From Salipiger mangrovisoli (lineage in GTDB: Bacteria > Pseudomonadota > Alphaproteobacteria > Rhodobacterales > Rhodobacteraceae), in contig NZ_JADFFK010000017.1 of assembly GCF_015223355.1 (NCBI RefSeq), positions 1 to 64,000 of the forward strand: a stretch of DNA of 64,000 bases, given 5' to 3'. The notes beneath the pieces were generated by a model. The model was not told the DNA's origin, ran no database searches, and worked only from the letters and a program-made list of their open reading frames with translations. Numbering within the stretch: the first letter of the stretch is position 1; the number at the start of each line of letters is the position of its first letter. Both the position numbers and the translations under genes were made by a program. Below are positions 25,662 through 34,732 of this stretch, piece by piece.

Positions 25662-26244
25662 ATCGAATCCTCAAATAAAAATCTTAGTGGGCATGAAATT
25701 AGGAACCAATATTGGATTAGGTTTCTTGGAAAGTTTCACGTCGTCGCTAATGGTTTTTGTACGCTACGTCTCGCGTATTCTTCGCAATCGCCACATTGTG
25801 CTCAGCATGGCTCAGGTTGAATACCCCCTGTGAGGTTGAAAGAGATGCCTATGGGATGCAAGGAATTTGTTCGTGTCTCCGGCTCTTGAACGACCGTCAG
25901 TGCTGGCTGACGGCCTGTCAGGTCGAACTCCGCCGGGACGCGAGTGTCTAAGTCCCTTTAATTCGAACCTCCCAAGGCAAGTAACAACTTGCGACTGTCG
26001 GAAGTCGCGTTGGGAACACTTGATTTCTGCATTCCGTTCCGGGGATAGCGCGCAGCTTTCAGAAACGAAGACGTTTTGGTTTCGCCAGAAGCCGCTATCT
26101 GAGGCGCGGCTGTCTTCACCCACGCATCGACACTTTTCGCGACCCCACGATGGATCTGCTCGGCGCCGGCTACATCGCTCAGGCCCTCACCTCGCTCCTC
26201 CAGGAGGGGGCACAACAAAGCATCGCAGCACGCGCTGGTCGGGT
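25662..26244. other. Intergenic stretch without a recognisable gene
   Basis: About 580 bp. A hairpin with 7-bp arms CCGTCAG/CTGACGG lies at 25894-25913 without a clear T-tract. A reverse frame across 25958-26240 has no family resemblance. It separates the small membrane protein from the 3' part of the interrupted exoD gene. Confidence 0.45.
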
Positions 26245-26488
26245 TCAGCTTAGGGCGGCCTCGGCGCCGGAGGCGATCCAGAACAGCATGAGCCCGGTAA
26301 GCCCTATCGATAGCGTCCCGAAGATAAGCCCAGCTATCGCCACCAGACCATCTTCTTCGACCAATCCCACACCGACCACAAAGAGTGAGATCGCCGGAAA
26401 CCAGCCGCTGAGTGGCAGAGGCAGGAAGAGCGCAAAAGATATTGCGAAGAGCAATCCCCCAAGAGGGCGTGCATTCCCTTGCTTGAAT
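26245..26488 (-). pseudogene. exoD: exoD, 3' part (interrupted by IS66)
   Basis: The minus-strand frame reads KQGNARPLGGLLFAISFALF, LPLPLSGWFPAISLFVVGVG and on to a stop at 26245. These are the C-terminal membrane helices of ExoD, a membrane protein affecting exopolysaccharide production. The other part of the gene lies on the far side of the IS66 element. Removing the element and one copy of the 8-bp duplication joins the halves in frame (RYVFKQGNARP). Confidence 0.85.
26481..26488. repeat. 8-bp target-site duplication, left copy
   Basis: GCTTGAAT directly abuts the left end of the IS66 element and is repeated at 28968-28975. Eight bases is the usual duplication length of IS66-family transposition. 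Confidence 0.9.
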
Positions 26489-26561
26489 GTAAGCGGCGTC
26501 TGCGGCCCACGTTGTAGATGAGCTCTGGCGCTGCGAGGTGATACCCATCTCATGATGGGGA

Positions 26562-26981
26562 GTGCGTTTCGCAATGTGCGCCACAAATTCGTTTCTCAAA
26601 TCTCTGGGCGTCGAGATCTACGCGTCGGGTCACCGGCGCTGGCCGGACGATGCTAAGGCTCGCGCTGTGGCAGAGACCTTGGAGCCGGGGGCGACAGTGT
26701 ATGCTGTGGCCGGTCGGTATGGCATCCGCCCGAACCAGCTCTCGGCTTGGCGGCGCCTGGCAAAGCACGGACAGCTGGTTCTCCCCGCCGAGGAGATCGG
26801 CGAGCCGGTCTTCGCGCCGCTGGTCGTTTGCGATCCGGCCGAGAGGAACGAGCCGACGAGCGCGACGCCCGAGCATATGATCCGGATCATCAGGGGAGCG
26901 ATGCAGATCGAGCTGTCGCCCGACACGCCGGCAGATCGGATCGCCGCGATCGTGCATGCTCTGGAAGCACCGACATGCTGA
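26562..26981 (+). CDS. tnpA: IS66 accessory protein TnpA
   Basis: This 139-residue protein has a helix-turn-helix core in which KARAVAETLEPGATVYAVAG is followed by YGIRPNQLSAWRRLAKHGQ, near residues 31-70. That is the transposase_8/TnpA type found as the first gene of IS66 elements. It is needed for transposition and probably binds DNA. Its stop overlaps the tnpB start by 7 bp. The exact start is uncertain; ATG 26574 is an alternative. Confidence 0.88.
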   Translation: MRFAMCATNSFLKSLGVEIYASGHRRWPDDAKARAVAETLEPGATVYAVAGRYGIRPNQLSAWRRLAKHGQLVLPAEEIGEPVFAPLVVCDPAERNEPTSATPEHMIRIIRGAMQIELSPDTPADRIAAIVHALEAPTC

Positions 26982-27328
26982 TGCCGTCCCAAGGCGTCCG
27001 CATCCTGGTGGCGACGAAGCCGGTAGACTTCCGCAAGGGACATGATGGCCTGGCCGCCCTGGTGCAGTCGACCCTGGCCGAGGATCCGTTCACCGGGACG
27101 GTCTTCGTCTTCCGGGCGAAGCGCGCGGACCGGATGAAGATCCTGTTCTGGGACGGCAGCGGCCTCGTCATGGCCTACAAGCGGCTGGAAGAGAGCACCT
27201 TCACCTGGCCCGCGATCCGGAATGGGGCGATGACGCTGAACCGCGCCCAGTTCGAGGCGCTGTTCGCCGGGCTGGATTGGCGGCGGGTGCGGTCCCTGGA
27301 AGCGCGCCGCCCGGCTGTGGCAGAATGA
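26975..27328 (+). CDS. tnpB: IS66 accessory protein TnpB
   Basis: This 117-residue protein matches the IS66 Orf2 family: VRILVATKPVDFRKGHDGLA near residues 8-27, then VFVFRAKRADRMKILFWDGS and GLVMAYKRLEESTFTWP. It is required for IS66 transposition but its biochemical role is unknown; it is unrelated to the RNA-guided TnpB nucleases. It overlaps tnpA, suggesting coupled translation. Confidence 0.92.
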   Translation: MLMPSQGVRILVATKPVDFRKGHDGLAALVQSTLAEDPFTGTVFVFRAKRADRMKILFWDGSGLVMAYKRLEESTFTWPAIRNGAMTLNRAQFEALFAGLDWRRVRSLEARRPAVAE

Positions 27329-27382
27329 CTCAGGGGCGGGAAAGCCTGCCTGCCGAAGACGGGAGCAGGGTATGATCCCGCC

Positions 27383-28939
27383 ATGTCCAGCGCCCCACCC
27401 CTCGACCTGTCGGCCATTCCGGAAGACCAGCGTGAAGCTGTTCTGGCCGTGCTGCGTGAGCGCGATGCACTCAGGGAAGCCAACAAGCGCCTCGAGCATC
27501 TCGTCGCCGAGCTGAACCAGGTCGTACATGGCAAGAAGTCCGAGAGGCTCAGCGAGGACGAGCGGCAGCTGGCCTTCGAGGACCTGGAAACTGCCGTTGC
27601 CGAGGTCGAGGCGCAGCAGGATGAAGACGCCCCGGCCTCGTCCGGTCCGCGGCGAGCCAAGACCGTCCGGCGCAACCGAGGCAATCTGCCCGAAGGACTC
27701 CCCCGGACCGAGCAGGTGATCGAGCCGGCCAGCCTGGACTGTCCGTGCGGCTGCGGCACGATGCACCGGATCGGCGAGGACCGCAGCGAGCGGCTGGACA
27801 TCGTGCCGGCCCAGCTCCGCGTCATCGTGACGGTCCGGCCAAAGTATGCCTGTCGTGCCTGCGCCGAAGGGATCACCCAGGCTCCGGCCCCCGCCCACCT
27901 GATCGAGGGCGGGCTACCGACCGAGGGCGCCATCGCGCATGTGCTCGTCGCCAAGTTCGCCGACCATCTGCCCTTGTATCGCCAGAGCCAGGTCCTCGCG
28001 CGCTCTGGGATCGAGCTCCAGCGCAGCACGCTCGCCGATTGGGTCGGCACCGCGGCCTTCCACCTTGCCCCGGTGGTCGATCGGCTCGCCGAGCATTTGA
28101 AGAGCTCGGGAAAGCTCTTCATGGACGAAACCACGGCGCCGGTTCTGGAACCCGGGCGGGGCCGAACGAAGACCGGCTTCCTCTGGGCGCTGGCCCGAGA
28201 CGATCGGGGTTGGGGCGGCGATGACCCGCCCGGCGTGGTCTTCACGTATCACCCGAGCCGCGCCGGCGTGAACGCGGAGCAGATCCTGCTGGGCTTTGAC
28301 GGCATCCTGCAGCTGGACGGCTATGCCGGCTACGATCGGCTGACGCGCCCCTCGCGCACGGGCGGGGCGCCGATCACGGTTGCACACTGTTGGGCACATG
28401 CGCGCCGAAAGCTGAAGGAAGTCTTTGACCGCGACGGATCGGAGGTCGCCGCCGAGGGGCTGCGCCGGATCGCCGAGTTCTACCGTATCGAGACCGAGAT
28501 CCGCGGCATGGGACCGGGACAGCGCCTGTCGGCGAGACAGACACGCACCGCGCCGCTGGTGGCCGAGTTCGGCGAATGGTTGCAGTTCCAGCGCCGCCGG
28601 GTCTCCGCCAAGTCCCGCCTCGGAGAGAAACTCGCCTACATCCACCGGCAGTGGGACGGGCTGCAGACCTTCCTGCAGGACGGCCGCGTCGAGATCGACT
28701 CCAATGCCGTGGAGAACCTCATCAGGCCGATCGCCCTGACACGGAAGAACGCACTCTTTGCTGGGCACGATGAAGGCGGACGCACCTGGGGCCGCATCGC
28801 CTCGCTCATCGCCACCGCAAAGATCAACGGCGTGGAGCCCTTCGCCTACCTCAAGACGACGCTCGAGGCGATCGCGGCAGGCCATCCTGCGCACCGGATC
28901 GACGAGCTCCTGCCGTGGAACTTCACGCCGTCAAGCTGA
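27383..28939 (+). CDS. tnpC: IS66 family transposase TnpC
   Basis: This 518-residue transposase has an N-terminal coiled coil and leucine-rich start (REANKRLEHLVAELNQVVHG). A zinc-finger-like CPCGCGTMHRI lies near residue 121 and CRACAEG near 160. The DDE catalytic domain includes LFMDETTAPVLEPGRG near 246, QLDGYAGYD near 313 and EIDSNAVENLIRPIALTRKN near 440. It is intact and full length for the family. Confidence 0.95.
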   Translation: MSSAPPLDLSAIPEDQREAVLAVLRERDALREANKRLEHLVAELNQVVHGKKSERLSEDERQLAFEDLETAVAEVEAQQDEDAPASSGPRRAKTVRRNRGNLPEGLPRTEQVIEPASLDCPCGCGTMHRIGEDRSERLDIVPAQLRVIVTVRPKYACRACAEGITQAPAPAHLIEGGLPTEGAIAHVLVAKFADHLPLYRQSQVLARSGIELQRSTLADWVGTAAFHLAPVVDRLAEHLKSSGKLFMDETTAPVLEPGRGRTKTGFLWALARDDRGWGGDDPPGVVFTYHPSRAGVNAEQILLGFDGILQLDGYAGYDRLTRPSRTGGAPITVAHCWAHARRKLKEVFDRDGSEVAAEGLRRIAEFYRIETEIRGMGPGQRLSARQTRTAPLVAEFGEWLQFQRRRVSAKSRLGEKLAYIHRQWDGLQTFLQDGRVEIDSNAVENLIRPIALTRKNALFAGHDEGGRTWGRIASLIATAKINGVEPFAYLKTTLEAIAAGHPAHRIDELLPWNFTPSS

Positions 28940-28967
28940 ACTCCGGTGGGGAGCAGACGCCGCTTAC

Positions 28968-28975
28968 GCTTGAAT
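28968..28975. repeat. 8-bp target-site duplication, right copy
   Basis: GCTTGAAT follows the right inverted repeat and matches the left copy at 26481-26488. The pair brackets the IS66 element exactly. Confidence 0.9.
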
Positions 28976-29355
28976 ACGTAGCGATGGCGCTTTTGGAGGA
29001 GGCGCTCGAGGCGACGCGTCAAGGGTCGAAGGCGCAGCACTGTCCGGCGCAGCTTGTCGTGATCCAGGTGCAGATCCGCAAACTTGCGCGGGAGGCGGAT
29101 CGATGGGTACCCGAGGCACACTTGGGCACTCGCCACCAGCAAGGGGATCGCGGTCAGAAGGGTGAACCCCGGCGGCAAGGGCAGAAGATTGACCAACGAG
29201 AGCACCACAAGCGCCCAGCCGAAGGACGCTTCACCGAGACCCGACAACAAGCTGCCGACAGTCAGCCTCCCGGATTGGTGCTGACTCCTTGACGCGCGAA
29301 TGATCGGCAGCGACAGAGACGCGCGACAGCGCGTTCCGGGAGAGTATTTCATCAT
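28968..29355 (-). pseudogene. exoD: exoD, 5' part (interrupted by IS66)
   Basis: The minus-strand frame contains LTVGSLLSGLGEASFGWALV, VLSLVNLLPLPPGFTLLTAI and PLLVASAQVCLGYPSIRLPR. After RLRPLTRRLERLLQKRHRYV the frame runs into the IS66 end. This is the N-terminal half of ExoD. The ATG near 29355 is a possible start but the true one is unclear. With the 3' part at 26245-26488 the uninterrupted protein would be about 210 residues, the usual ExoD size. Confidence 0.82.
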
Positions 29356-29522
29356 CTTCTCATTGGCGGCTGGTCCGGCACGCGTATGTGCCTCCATTCC
29401 TCAGACGATACCACCGGAGCGCACGGGCCGGAAGGTGCCGCCCGGCGTACTGCTCTTCGCCATATTGCCGCCGCTATGCTTTACGAAAAGCACGCAGTGA
29501 TTTTTGGTGTGTGACTCGCACG

Positions 29523-30485
29523 ATGTTCGACCGGCATGATGTTGTTGCGGTGGTAATTGGCCGAAACGAAGGTGAGCGCCTGCGGGCGTGCCTTGCCTCT
29601 GTGCAGAGTGAAGTCGCTCGCGTGATCTATGTCGACAGCGGTTCCGACGACGGTAGTCAGGCGCTTGCGGTAGCCATGGGCGTGGAACTGGTCGACTTGC
29701 CGATGCATCTGCCCTTTACCGCCGCGCGCGCCCGTAATGTCGGCTTCGCCCAGGCGGCGACAGGCACCTGCCCACCATATGTTCAATTCATTGATGGCGA
29801 CTGCGTTTTGCAGCCCGGATGGATTGAGACCGCCACCCGGTTTCTGGCGGCGACCCCCCACTGCGCAGTGGTGTGCGGCCGACGGCGCGAACGCTTCCCG
29901 GAAATCTCGGTCTACAATCGGCTCATGGATGCCGAATGGGCCACACGCCCGGGCCGCGCCAAGGCTTGCGGCGGGGACGCATTGGTCAGAGCCACCGCGG
30001 TCGCGTCGGTGGGCGGGTTCAATGCAGATCTCATCGCCGGGGAAGAGCCAGAACTCTGCGTCAGGCTTCGGACCCGAGGCTGGAGCATCTGGCGGCTCGA
30101 CCAGGAAATGACGCTCCATGACGCAGACATCCGTAGCTTGCGGCAATGGTGGCAGCGCGGCCGACGTGGTGGTTACGCGTACGCCGAAGGGGCCGCGCTC
30201 CACGGGCGAGCTCCGGAATTCCACGGCATAAGAGGACTGCTCCGCAGCTTGGCGTGGACCACAACACTTCCAGTCGCCTTGGGTCTGGCTTGGCTGGAGA
30301 CGCCTTGGGCGATGCTGCTCTTGCTGGCGTGGCCCGCACAGGTGGGGCGCAGAATTTTCTTGGGCGACGATCCGGAGGTGGCCCTGTTCAACGCCCTCGC
30401 GAAAATCCCGGAAGCGCATGGAGCGCTGACCTACCTGCTGCGTCGTGTAATGCGTCGTAAGCCCTGTCTTATCGAATACAAGTAA
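29523..30485 (+). CDS. Glycosyltransferase family 2 protein
   Basis: This 320-residue protein has a GT-A fold. DVVAVVIGRNEGERLRACL starts the first strand, VIYVDSGSDDGSQALA carries the nucleotide-binding Asp, and QFIDGDCVLQPGW near residue 89 provides the DxD metal site. The C-terminal part has a hydrophobic stretch (LPVALGLAWLETPWAMLLLL), probably membrane-associated. It transfers a sugar to an unknown acceptor, possibly in polysaccharide synthesis given the nearby exoD and second glycosyltransferase. The start is the first ATG in frame; GTG 29511 is an alternative. Confidence 0.85.
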   Translation: MFDRHDVVAVVIGRNEGERLRACLASVQSEVARVIYVDSGSDDGSQALAVAMGVELVDLPMHLPFTAARARNVGFAQAATGTCPPYVQFIDGDCVLQPGWIETATRFLAATPHCAVVCGRRRERFPEISVYNRLMDAEWATRPGRAKACGGDALVRATAVASVGGFNADLIAGEEPELCVRLRTRGWSIWRLDQEMTLHDADIRSLRQWWQRGRRGGYAYAEGAALHGRAPEFHGIRGLLRSLAWTTTLPVALGLAWLETPWAMLLLLAWPAQVGRRIFLGDDPEVALFNALAKIPEAHGALTYLLRRVMRRKPCLIEYK

Positions 30486-30658
30486 CGCCGCGGAGAAGGG
30501 TGCGGTGCAACGGCGGTGCATCTGTTGAACGGCGACTTGGAAACGATCGCCTGGATCAGCAGGGTCAACAGACGACCCCAATGGCAGAAGCGCGTTGTTT
30601 CCATGTGCAGTTTGTCCCATCTCCTCCGCATTGCGACGGCAGCCTAGCTGCTCAGCAT

Positions 30659-31096
30659 CTAACGGGGGCCGGTTCGCTCTTCTGCCCACTCCGTCAAGTT
30701 CTGCTGGTAGCTCAGTTCTCGCTTCGGCCAGTGGGTCTTGATCCACGCAAGAAGGTCCTCGAATTCCCCGTCTGGGTATTTCGCGCCAAGGTCGGGCCCA
30801 GTGTGCCCCACCCCCGGCCACGCCTTGCGCATCATCGTGCGCAGGAGCATGTCATCCGAGTGAAGAGACGCGTGCCCGGTTCCGTTCAGGGGTGGCGCAG
30901 CCGAGCGACTGTCGAACACTGCTTGCCGCCAGCCGCTTTGCCCCTCGAGGGCGCTGCCATGACAAGAGGCGCATTGATCAAGGTAAAGCGCTGCCGCCCG
31001 CGTGGTGTCTCGCGTCGCATCCCAGGCGAACCCGATCGCTGCGCCCATCAAGACAAGGAAGAGCGCTGCGAGAATGACAAAGTTGTCTGTCTTCAT
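30659..31096 (-). CDS. Membrane-anchored monoheme cytochrome c
   Basis: This 145-residue protein has an N-terminal hydrophobic helix (FVILAALFLVLMGAAIGFAW) that should anchor it in the inner membrane with the heme domain outside. The heme motif CASCH lies in LYLDQCASCHGSALEGQ near residues 42-46, and the axial Met probably in the MMRKAWPGV region. It is a typical class I cytochrome c electron carrier. It is an orphan: no oxidase or dehydrogenase gene adjoins it, so partners are unknown. Confidence 0.85.
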   Translation of the reverse strand: MKTDNFVILAALFLVLMGAAIGFAWDATRDTTRAAALYLDQCASCHGSALEGQSGWRQAVFDSRSAAPPLNGTGHASLHSDDMLLRTMMRKAWPGVGHTGPDLGAKYPDGEFEDLLAWIKTHWPKRELSYQQNLTEWAEERTGPR

Positions 31097-31100
31097 GCAG

Positions 31101-31328
31101 CTATTTGTGGTTCGTGCCCGAGAATTGAAGAGTTCGACGTCGCGCTGCCGCCGCGCGTTCCAGCGCTTTCACCTGCTGGAGCATTGTCGTCAATTCATTC
31201 ACGTGTGCGTCCAGCGGCTCTATCCCATGCACCTTGGGGGTGCACAGGTAAAGCTTGGCGACGTCCTCCAAAGGCGACGCAAGGCGTCCCAAGATCGGTC
31301 GCGAATTGACGGTACGCGCCAAGGTCAT
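31101..31328 (-). CDS. Small hypothetical protein
   Basis: This 75-residue frame lies 4 bp upstream of the cytochrome c gene on the same strand. It contains a helical heptad-like part (LDAHVNELTTMLQQVKALER). No ribosome-binding site is obvious and no family is recognised. Tight spacing to the cytochrome is the main argument for a real gene. Confidence 0.35.
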   Translation of the reverse strand: MTLARTVNSRPILGRLASPLEDVAKLYLCTPKVHGIEPLDAHVNELTTMLQQVKALERAAAARRRTLQFSGTNHK

Positions 31329-31583
31329 GATCAGCGTTCAGCATGGCCTACATGCCTCCAAGTTGCAGCGCCCCTTCACCATACCCTGATGGCGATATTG
31401 TGGCGTGCGGAACCTCGACCTTCTCGACCCGGTGGAGGATTTGATCGGAGACCTCTCAGTCCTTAAATGATGGTCTTTGCGAAATCCGCGTATGGACATC
31501 GGCCCCCTCGCGCACCTAACGTCAACGCCGAGACACACCCTGTCAAAGCTCTTGGAAGCAGGCTCCCCGTTTGCTTCTGAACT

Positions 31584-31643
31584 GGCCCGGCCAACTGCCG
31601 GGCCTCTTTCTTAGGGCCTTTCGGCACATGATCGAAAAGGCCC
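31584..31643. terminator. Tandem hairpins, probable terminator
   Basis: GGCCCGGC-CAACT-GCCGGGCC (31584-31604) is followed by CTCTTTCTT. A second stem, GGGCCTTTCG paired with CGAAAAGGCCC, lies at 31614-31643. They sit about 65 bp past the stop of the reverse-strand glycosyltransferase and could end transcription from either side. Confidence 0.55.
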
Positions 31644-31709
31644 TTTCGCCTCCAGATCACCCCCTGGACGGACGTCGGTGCCTATGGAAATCCGCATTCT
31701 GACGCGGCC

Positions 31710-33137
31710 CTAAAATGGATCGATCTCGGAAACCCGCTGCACGGTCGCCAAGAGGGCCGCGATCTCGCGCCCAGGGGGGTCATTGTCCAGAGCCTCTTCG
31801 AGCACGATGCTGAAGCAGCACAGCATGAACGCCGCCGTTGCCAGCTGCCGGACCACCGACAGGCCGAAGAAATATCGCGAAGCGGTCTCGACGGCCCTTC
31901 CAAGCAGGCGCCGCAAAGGCGCGTCGCTCGCGCGCGGGTGGATGACATCTTGCCGTCGGCGCCCCGCGAGGTCTGCGGCCGAAACGTCCTCGACGAGATG
32001 GAGCTCCTCGCTGAGGGCCGTGTTTCGTTTCCAGCCGGTCGTGATCTGCCGGCAGTGGTGGAAGGTGAAGTCCTTGCTGTCAAACATCCAATTGAACGGG
32101 AAGCCCTCAAGCGTATGCGGTCGCCACTGTGCCTGACCGACCGGGCCGCCAGGCCGAACGCACCACTTGTGCGGGCAGGATGTTTCCCCAGGTTTTCGAA
32201 AGACGTGATCGGCATGGCGCACGAGGGAGGTGTCGCGTTCCTCGACGGCGTACCGCCACGTCCCGCTGAACCGCGTGTAGCCAAACGGTGCCCGCGCCGC
32301 GGCATCGAAAACTGTCTCCGCACCTCGCGACAAGACCAATTCGTCGATATCGCAAAACAGCACCGCACGCGCTTCCTGCAGGTAACGCAGCCGCACGGCA
32401 TTTAGCGCGCAGGTTTGCAGGTAGAGTTCACTGTTGCTGTAGGGCTTGAAACCTCTCGGACCAAAGGGCAACTCAGTCCTCAGCACGAGCGCATCGAGCC
32501 CGGCGTGCTCCAGCACGCCTTGGATCTCGCTCACCGTGTAAGTCGTGGAGCCATTGTCGATGAAAAGGATGCTCTCAGCGCCTTGGGTACGGGCATGAAA
32601 ACCCGCGAAGTCTTCAATCCAACGAAGGTCATTGTCCTTGGACATGGTGACGATCGTGTTTCTGCCGCGAAACCTCTCAGGCGTCGCGATCCGGACCGGC
32701 GTTTCGAGCCGGAATCCGTCGATGTCCAAGCTGATCCGCACGGGAGGCAAAGGGCATTTCAAGGACACCGTGCTATGGCGGTAGAACGTCCTGACGTTGG
32801 GCTTTGCCTCCTCCGCGTCGAGCATGACCTTGCCGCGCTTGAAGAGGGCGGCAAGGTTGTTCAGGCGCGGGCAGACGAGCGTAACACAACCGTCGTGCCA
32901 GACGGCATCGAACCAGAGCGTGGTTGCATCAAAAGCGCTCTCGTAACCGTCCCGGCGGAACTTGGGGTCCACTCGGGACGCACGCCGATAGGGCGTCTCC
33001 TCCAGTCGGCATGTCGAAAAATCCGAACCCACGTTCAAGGCCCCCTCCCCTGACACCGCAAAGCTTGCAGTGGCGGGAAGATAGGGTTTCAAAGAAATTC
33101 CGCAAGCAGGCGCGCCAGCTCCGCTAATCGGCACCAT
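31710..33137 (-). CDS. Glycosyltransferase family 2/92-like protein
   Basis: This 475-residue protein has a C-terminal glycosyltransferase domain. KDNDLRWIEDFAGFHART, ILFIDNGSTTYTVSEI and ARAVLFCDIDELVLS (DxD-like metal site) are followed by HKWCVRPGG and FTFHHCRQITTGWK. The pattern resembles the GT92/GT2 group in which a polypeptide-long N-terminal beta domain precedes the catalytic one. ATG 33137 is chosen because the frame upstream has no protein-like character. It may decorate a surface polysaccharide. Clearly a glycosyltransferase; the acceptor is unknown. Confidence 0.75.
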   Translation of the reverse strand: MVPISGAGAPACGISLKPYLPATASFAVSGEGALNVGSDFSTCRLEETPYRRASRVDPKFRRDGYESAFDATTLWFDAVWHDGCVTLVCPRLNNLAALFKRGKVMLDAEEAKPNVRTFYRHSTVSLKCPLPPVRISLDIDGFRLETPVRIATPERFRGRNTIVTMSKDNDLRWIEDFAGFHARTQGAESILFIDNGSTTYTVSEIQGVLEHAGLDALVLRTELPFGPRGFKPYSNSELYLQTCALNAVRLRYLQEARAVLFCDIDELVLSRGAETVFDAAARAPFGYTRFSGTWRYAVEERDTSLVRHADHVFRKPGETSCPHKWCVRPGGPVGQAQWRPHTLEGFPFNWMFDSKDFTFHHCRQITTGWKRNTALSEELHLVEDVSAADLAGRRRQDVIHPRASDAPLRRLLGRAVETASRYFFGLSVVRQLATAAFMLCCFSIVLEEALDNDPPGREIAALLATVQRVSEIDPF

Positions 33138-33314
33138 TCTCGGCACATATGGTCGACAGCTGCCGCCCTGCCCTATCCCAAGGGCAGCCTTTTGGGCGGC
33201 TTCCAAAAAAGGCGATGCGGGCTCCTTGTCTTGGCCGGGCGCGCTCCCCATGTCGGCGCAGGGATTGCACGCGGCGCGCCTGTAAACGGGCACCTCAGGT
33301 GGCAGGGACTGGAA

Positions 33315-33500
33315 ATGAACCCAAGCGGCAGCAACATGGCAGACACCGGCACCACGCAGCTGGACGACCCGAGAGAGCGCGCGGACACAGACGCTGATCA
33401 AGGACCGGTCGGCCTCACGCTCCGCCAAGCCGCCCTCGTCTATTTCGGTGGTCTCCTCATCGTCGTTGCTGCCCTGGTGGCCTTTGGCTTCGCGACCTGA
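33315..33500 (+). CDS. Small predicted membrane protein
   Basis: This frame of 61 residues has a charged, Asp-rich N-terminal half and one C-terminal hydrophobic helix (QAALVYFGGLLIVVAALVAF). A weak GGA motif precedes ATG 33315; ATG 33336 is an alternative. No family is recognised. It lies divergently from the glycosyltransferase gene. Confidence 0.4.
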   Translation: MNPSGSNMADTGTTQLDDPRERADTDADQGPVGLTLRQAALVYFGGLLIVVAALVAFGFAT

Positions 33501-33661
33501 GCAACGCCGAGGCGAGCTGCCACGATTGGCATTTGACGACGCGCCGGTTTCCTCAATGACGCAAATCGCGAGACTTCCGACCTGAGGCAGCAAGCCCACG
33601 CGCCATCCTACCGCGTTCCAATCGAATGACCTAGCGAGCTAATATCGCCGCGCACATTGGC

Positions 33662-33889
33662 ATGCAGAGCTCACGAGGGCAGAAGATTACCGCGACAAAA
33701 GATTTCGAGACCTGGGTCTACGAGGAAATCTCTCGCACCGAGCGCGTGTTGCGGGAAATTCAGGATGGATGTCCATGGGACCAGGCAGCACCGCAGCCTT
33801 CGTCCGAAACCATCAAAGGTCTCGTGGACAAATACGCCGAGCATGTTCTGCAGCTAAAGAAGACTCGCAATCGCGTTCGGGCAGAGTAA
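33662..33889 (+). CDS. Small hypothetical protein
   Basis: This 75-residue, charged and probably helical protein includes FETWVYEEISRTERVLREIQ and VDKYAEHVLQLKKTRNRVRA. There is no hydrophobic segment and no clear ribosome-binding site. The amphipathic pattern looks protein-like but no family is recognised. Confidence 0.4.
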   Translation: MQSSRGQKITATKDFETWVYEEISRTERVLREIQDGCPWDQAAPQPSSETIKGLVDKYAEHVLQLKKTRNRVRAE

Positions 33890-34172
33890 TCCGGCATTGA
33901 TGCCGAGACCTTTCGTGGCGCCCAGCTCCTCGCGCTGTTGGTCAGGGAGGTAGCCGTAGCGGTGGCGCTACCCTGTAGAGCCAGACAATGTCGGACGCGC
34001 ACGGACGGCGGCACTCGATTGGCTAAGGCGATGCCCGAGCAGCCCTCCCTTCTGCCTAGATTTGTCGCGCCGCCGGGAACGCCGCGCATTTCAACATCCC
34101 GACTCTCGTTTCTTCGATCCTAGCTGGTGTATCATTTCGTAAACGTGCTCAACGCGAGTCATCGGAGCTGAG

Positions 34173-34556
34173 ATGTCTAAACTCACGGCACCACTAGCGG
34201 CTTGGGTACTTATGTCTTCCGCTGCGGCTGCGGTTCACGCCGAGGTTTCCGGACCAGACTGGCTGCCCCAGGTGCTCCAACTCCCGAAAGACATGGAAGT
34301 TGTGACATCGCGCGAGATTGGCTCTTCGATGCGGCTGCTTCGGCTCGCGACAACCCAAGACGCGGGCGAACTCCTCGGCGCTTGGCGGATCGCGTTGCTG
34401 GCGGCGGGCTACTCCGTGCGTGAGCCCGACGAAAATCTGGGTCTTCTCCAGCTCTCATTCTCCGGAAAAGGCATCAACAATGCCCAGATCGCTGTCCCGA
34501 ACCGGGGCCAGAAGAACCGAGCGATGATCGAAATCGATGCGACGCTGGATGACTGA
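34173..34556 (+). CDS. Exported hypothetical protein
   Basis: This 127-residue protein has a Sec signal peptide (KLTAPLAAWVLMSSAAAAVH, cut near VHA-EVS). The mature domain starts GPDWLPQVLQLPKDMEVVTS and ends QKNRAMIEIDATLDD. GGAGCTGAG precedes the ATG. The mature part looks like a small alpha/beta periplasmic domain. No catalytic motif is seen and the family is not recognised. Confidence 0.65.
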   Translation: MSKLTAPLAAWVLMSSAAAAVHAEVSGPDWLPQVLQLPKDMEVVTSREIGSSMRLLRLATTQDAGELLGAWRIALLAAGYSVREPDENLGLLQLSFSGKGINNAQIAVPNRGQKNRAMIEIDATLDD

Positions 34557-34732
34557 GGCAAGAAAATGCCCGGCACATAGGCCGGCCATTGGTCGCTACG
34601 GGTGGTCCCGTTGGGTGCTGTGAAGACGACAGCAGGAACAGGCCCTGCGTCTTCTGTAGACTAGCGGCACGCCTGCGCGGATCACAAGGTGCTCTTCGAA
34701 AATCCTGAGCTCCGCGGGACTAAGACCTTGGA

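Larger units (their letters stand above)
26489..28967 (+). mobile_element. Complete IS66-family insertion sequence
   Basis: The 2,479-bp element has perfect 15-bp terminal inverted repeats (GTAAGCGGCGTCTGC at 26489-26503 and its complement at 28953-28967). It is flanked by an 8-bp duplication, and carries tnpA, tnpB and tnpC in the standard order with overlapping tnpA/tnpB. All three genes are open, so the copy may be active. It is inserted in exoD on the opposite strand. Perfect ends and an undecayed duplication point to a recent insertion. Confidence 0.95.

Noticed and set aside
25894-25913. CCGTCAG/CTGACGG hairpin as a terminator
   Set aside because: No T-tract follows on either strand and no gene ends close enough; left as part of the intergenic description.
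26975-27328. TnpB as an RNA-guided nuclease (IS605 type)
   Set aside because: The protein is the unrelated IS66 accessory protein of the same name; it is 117 residues with no RuvC motifs.
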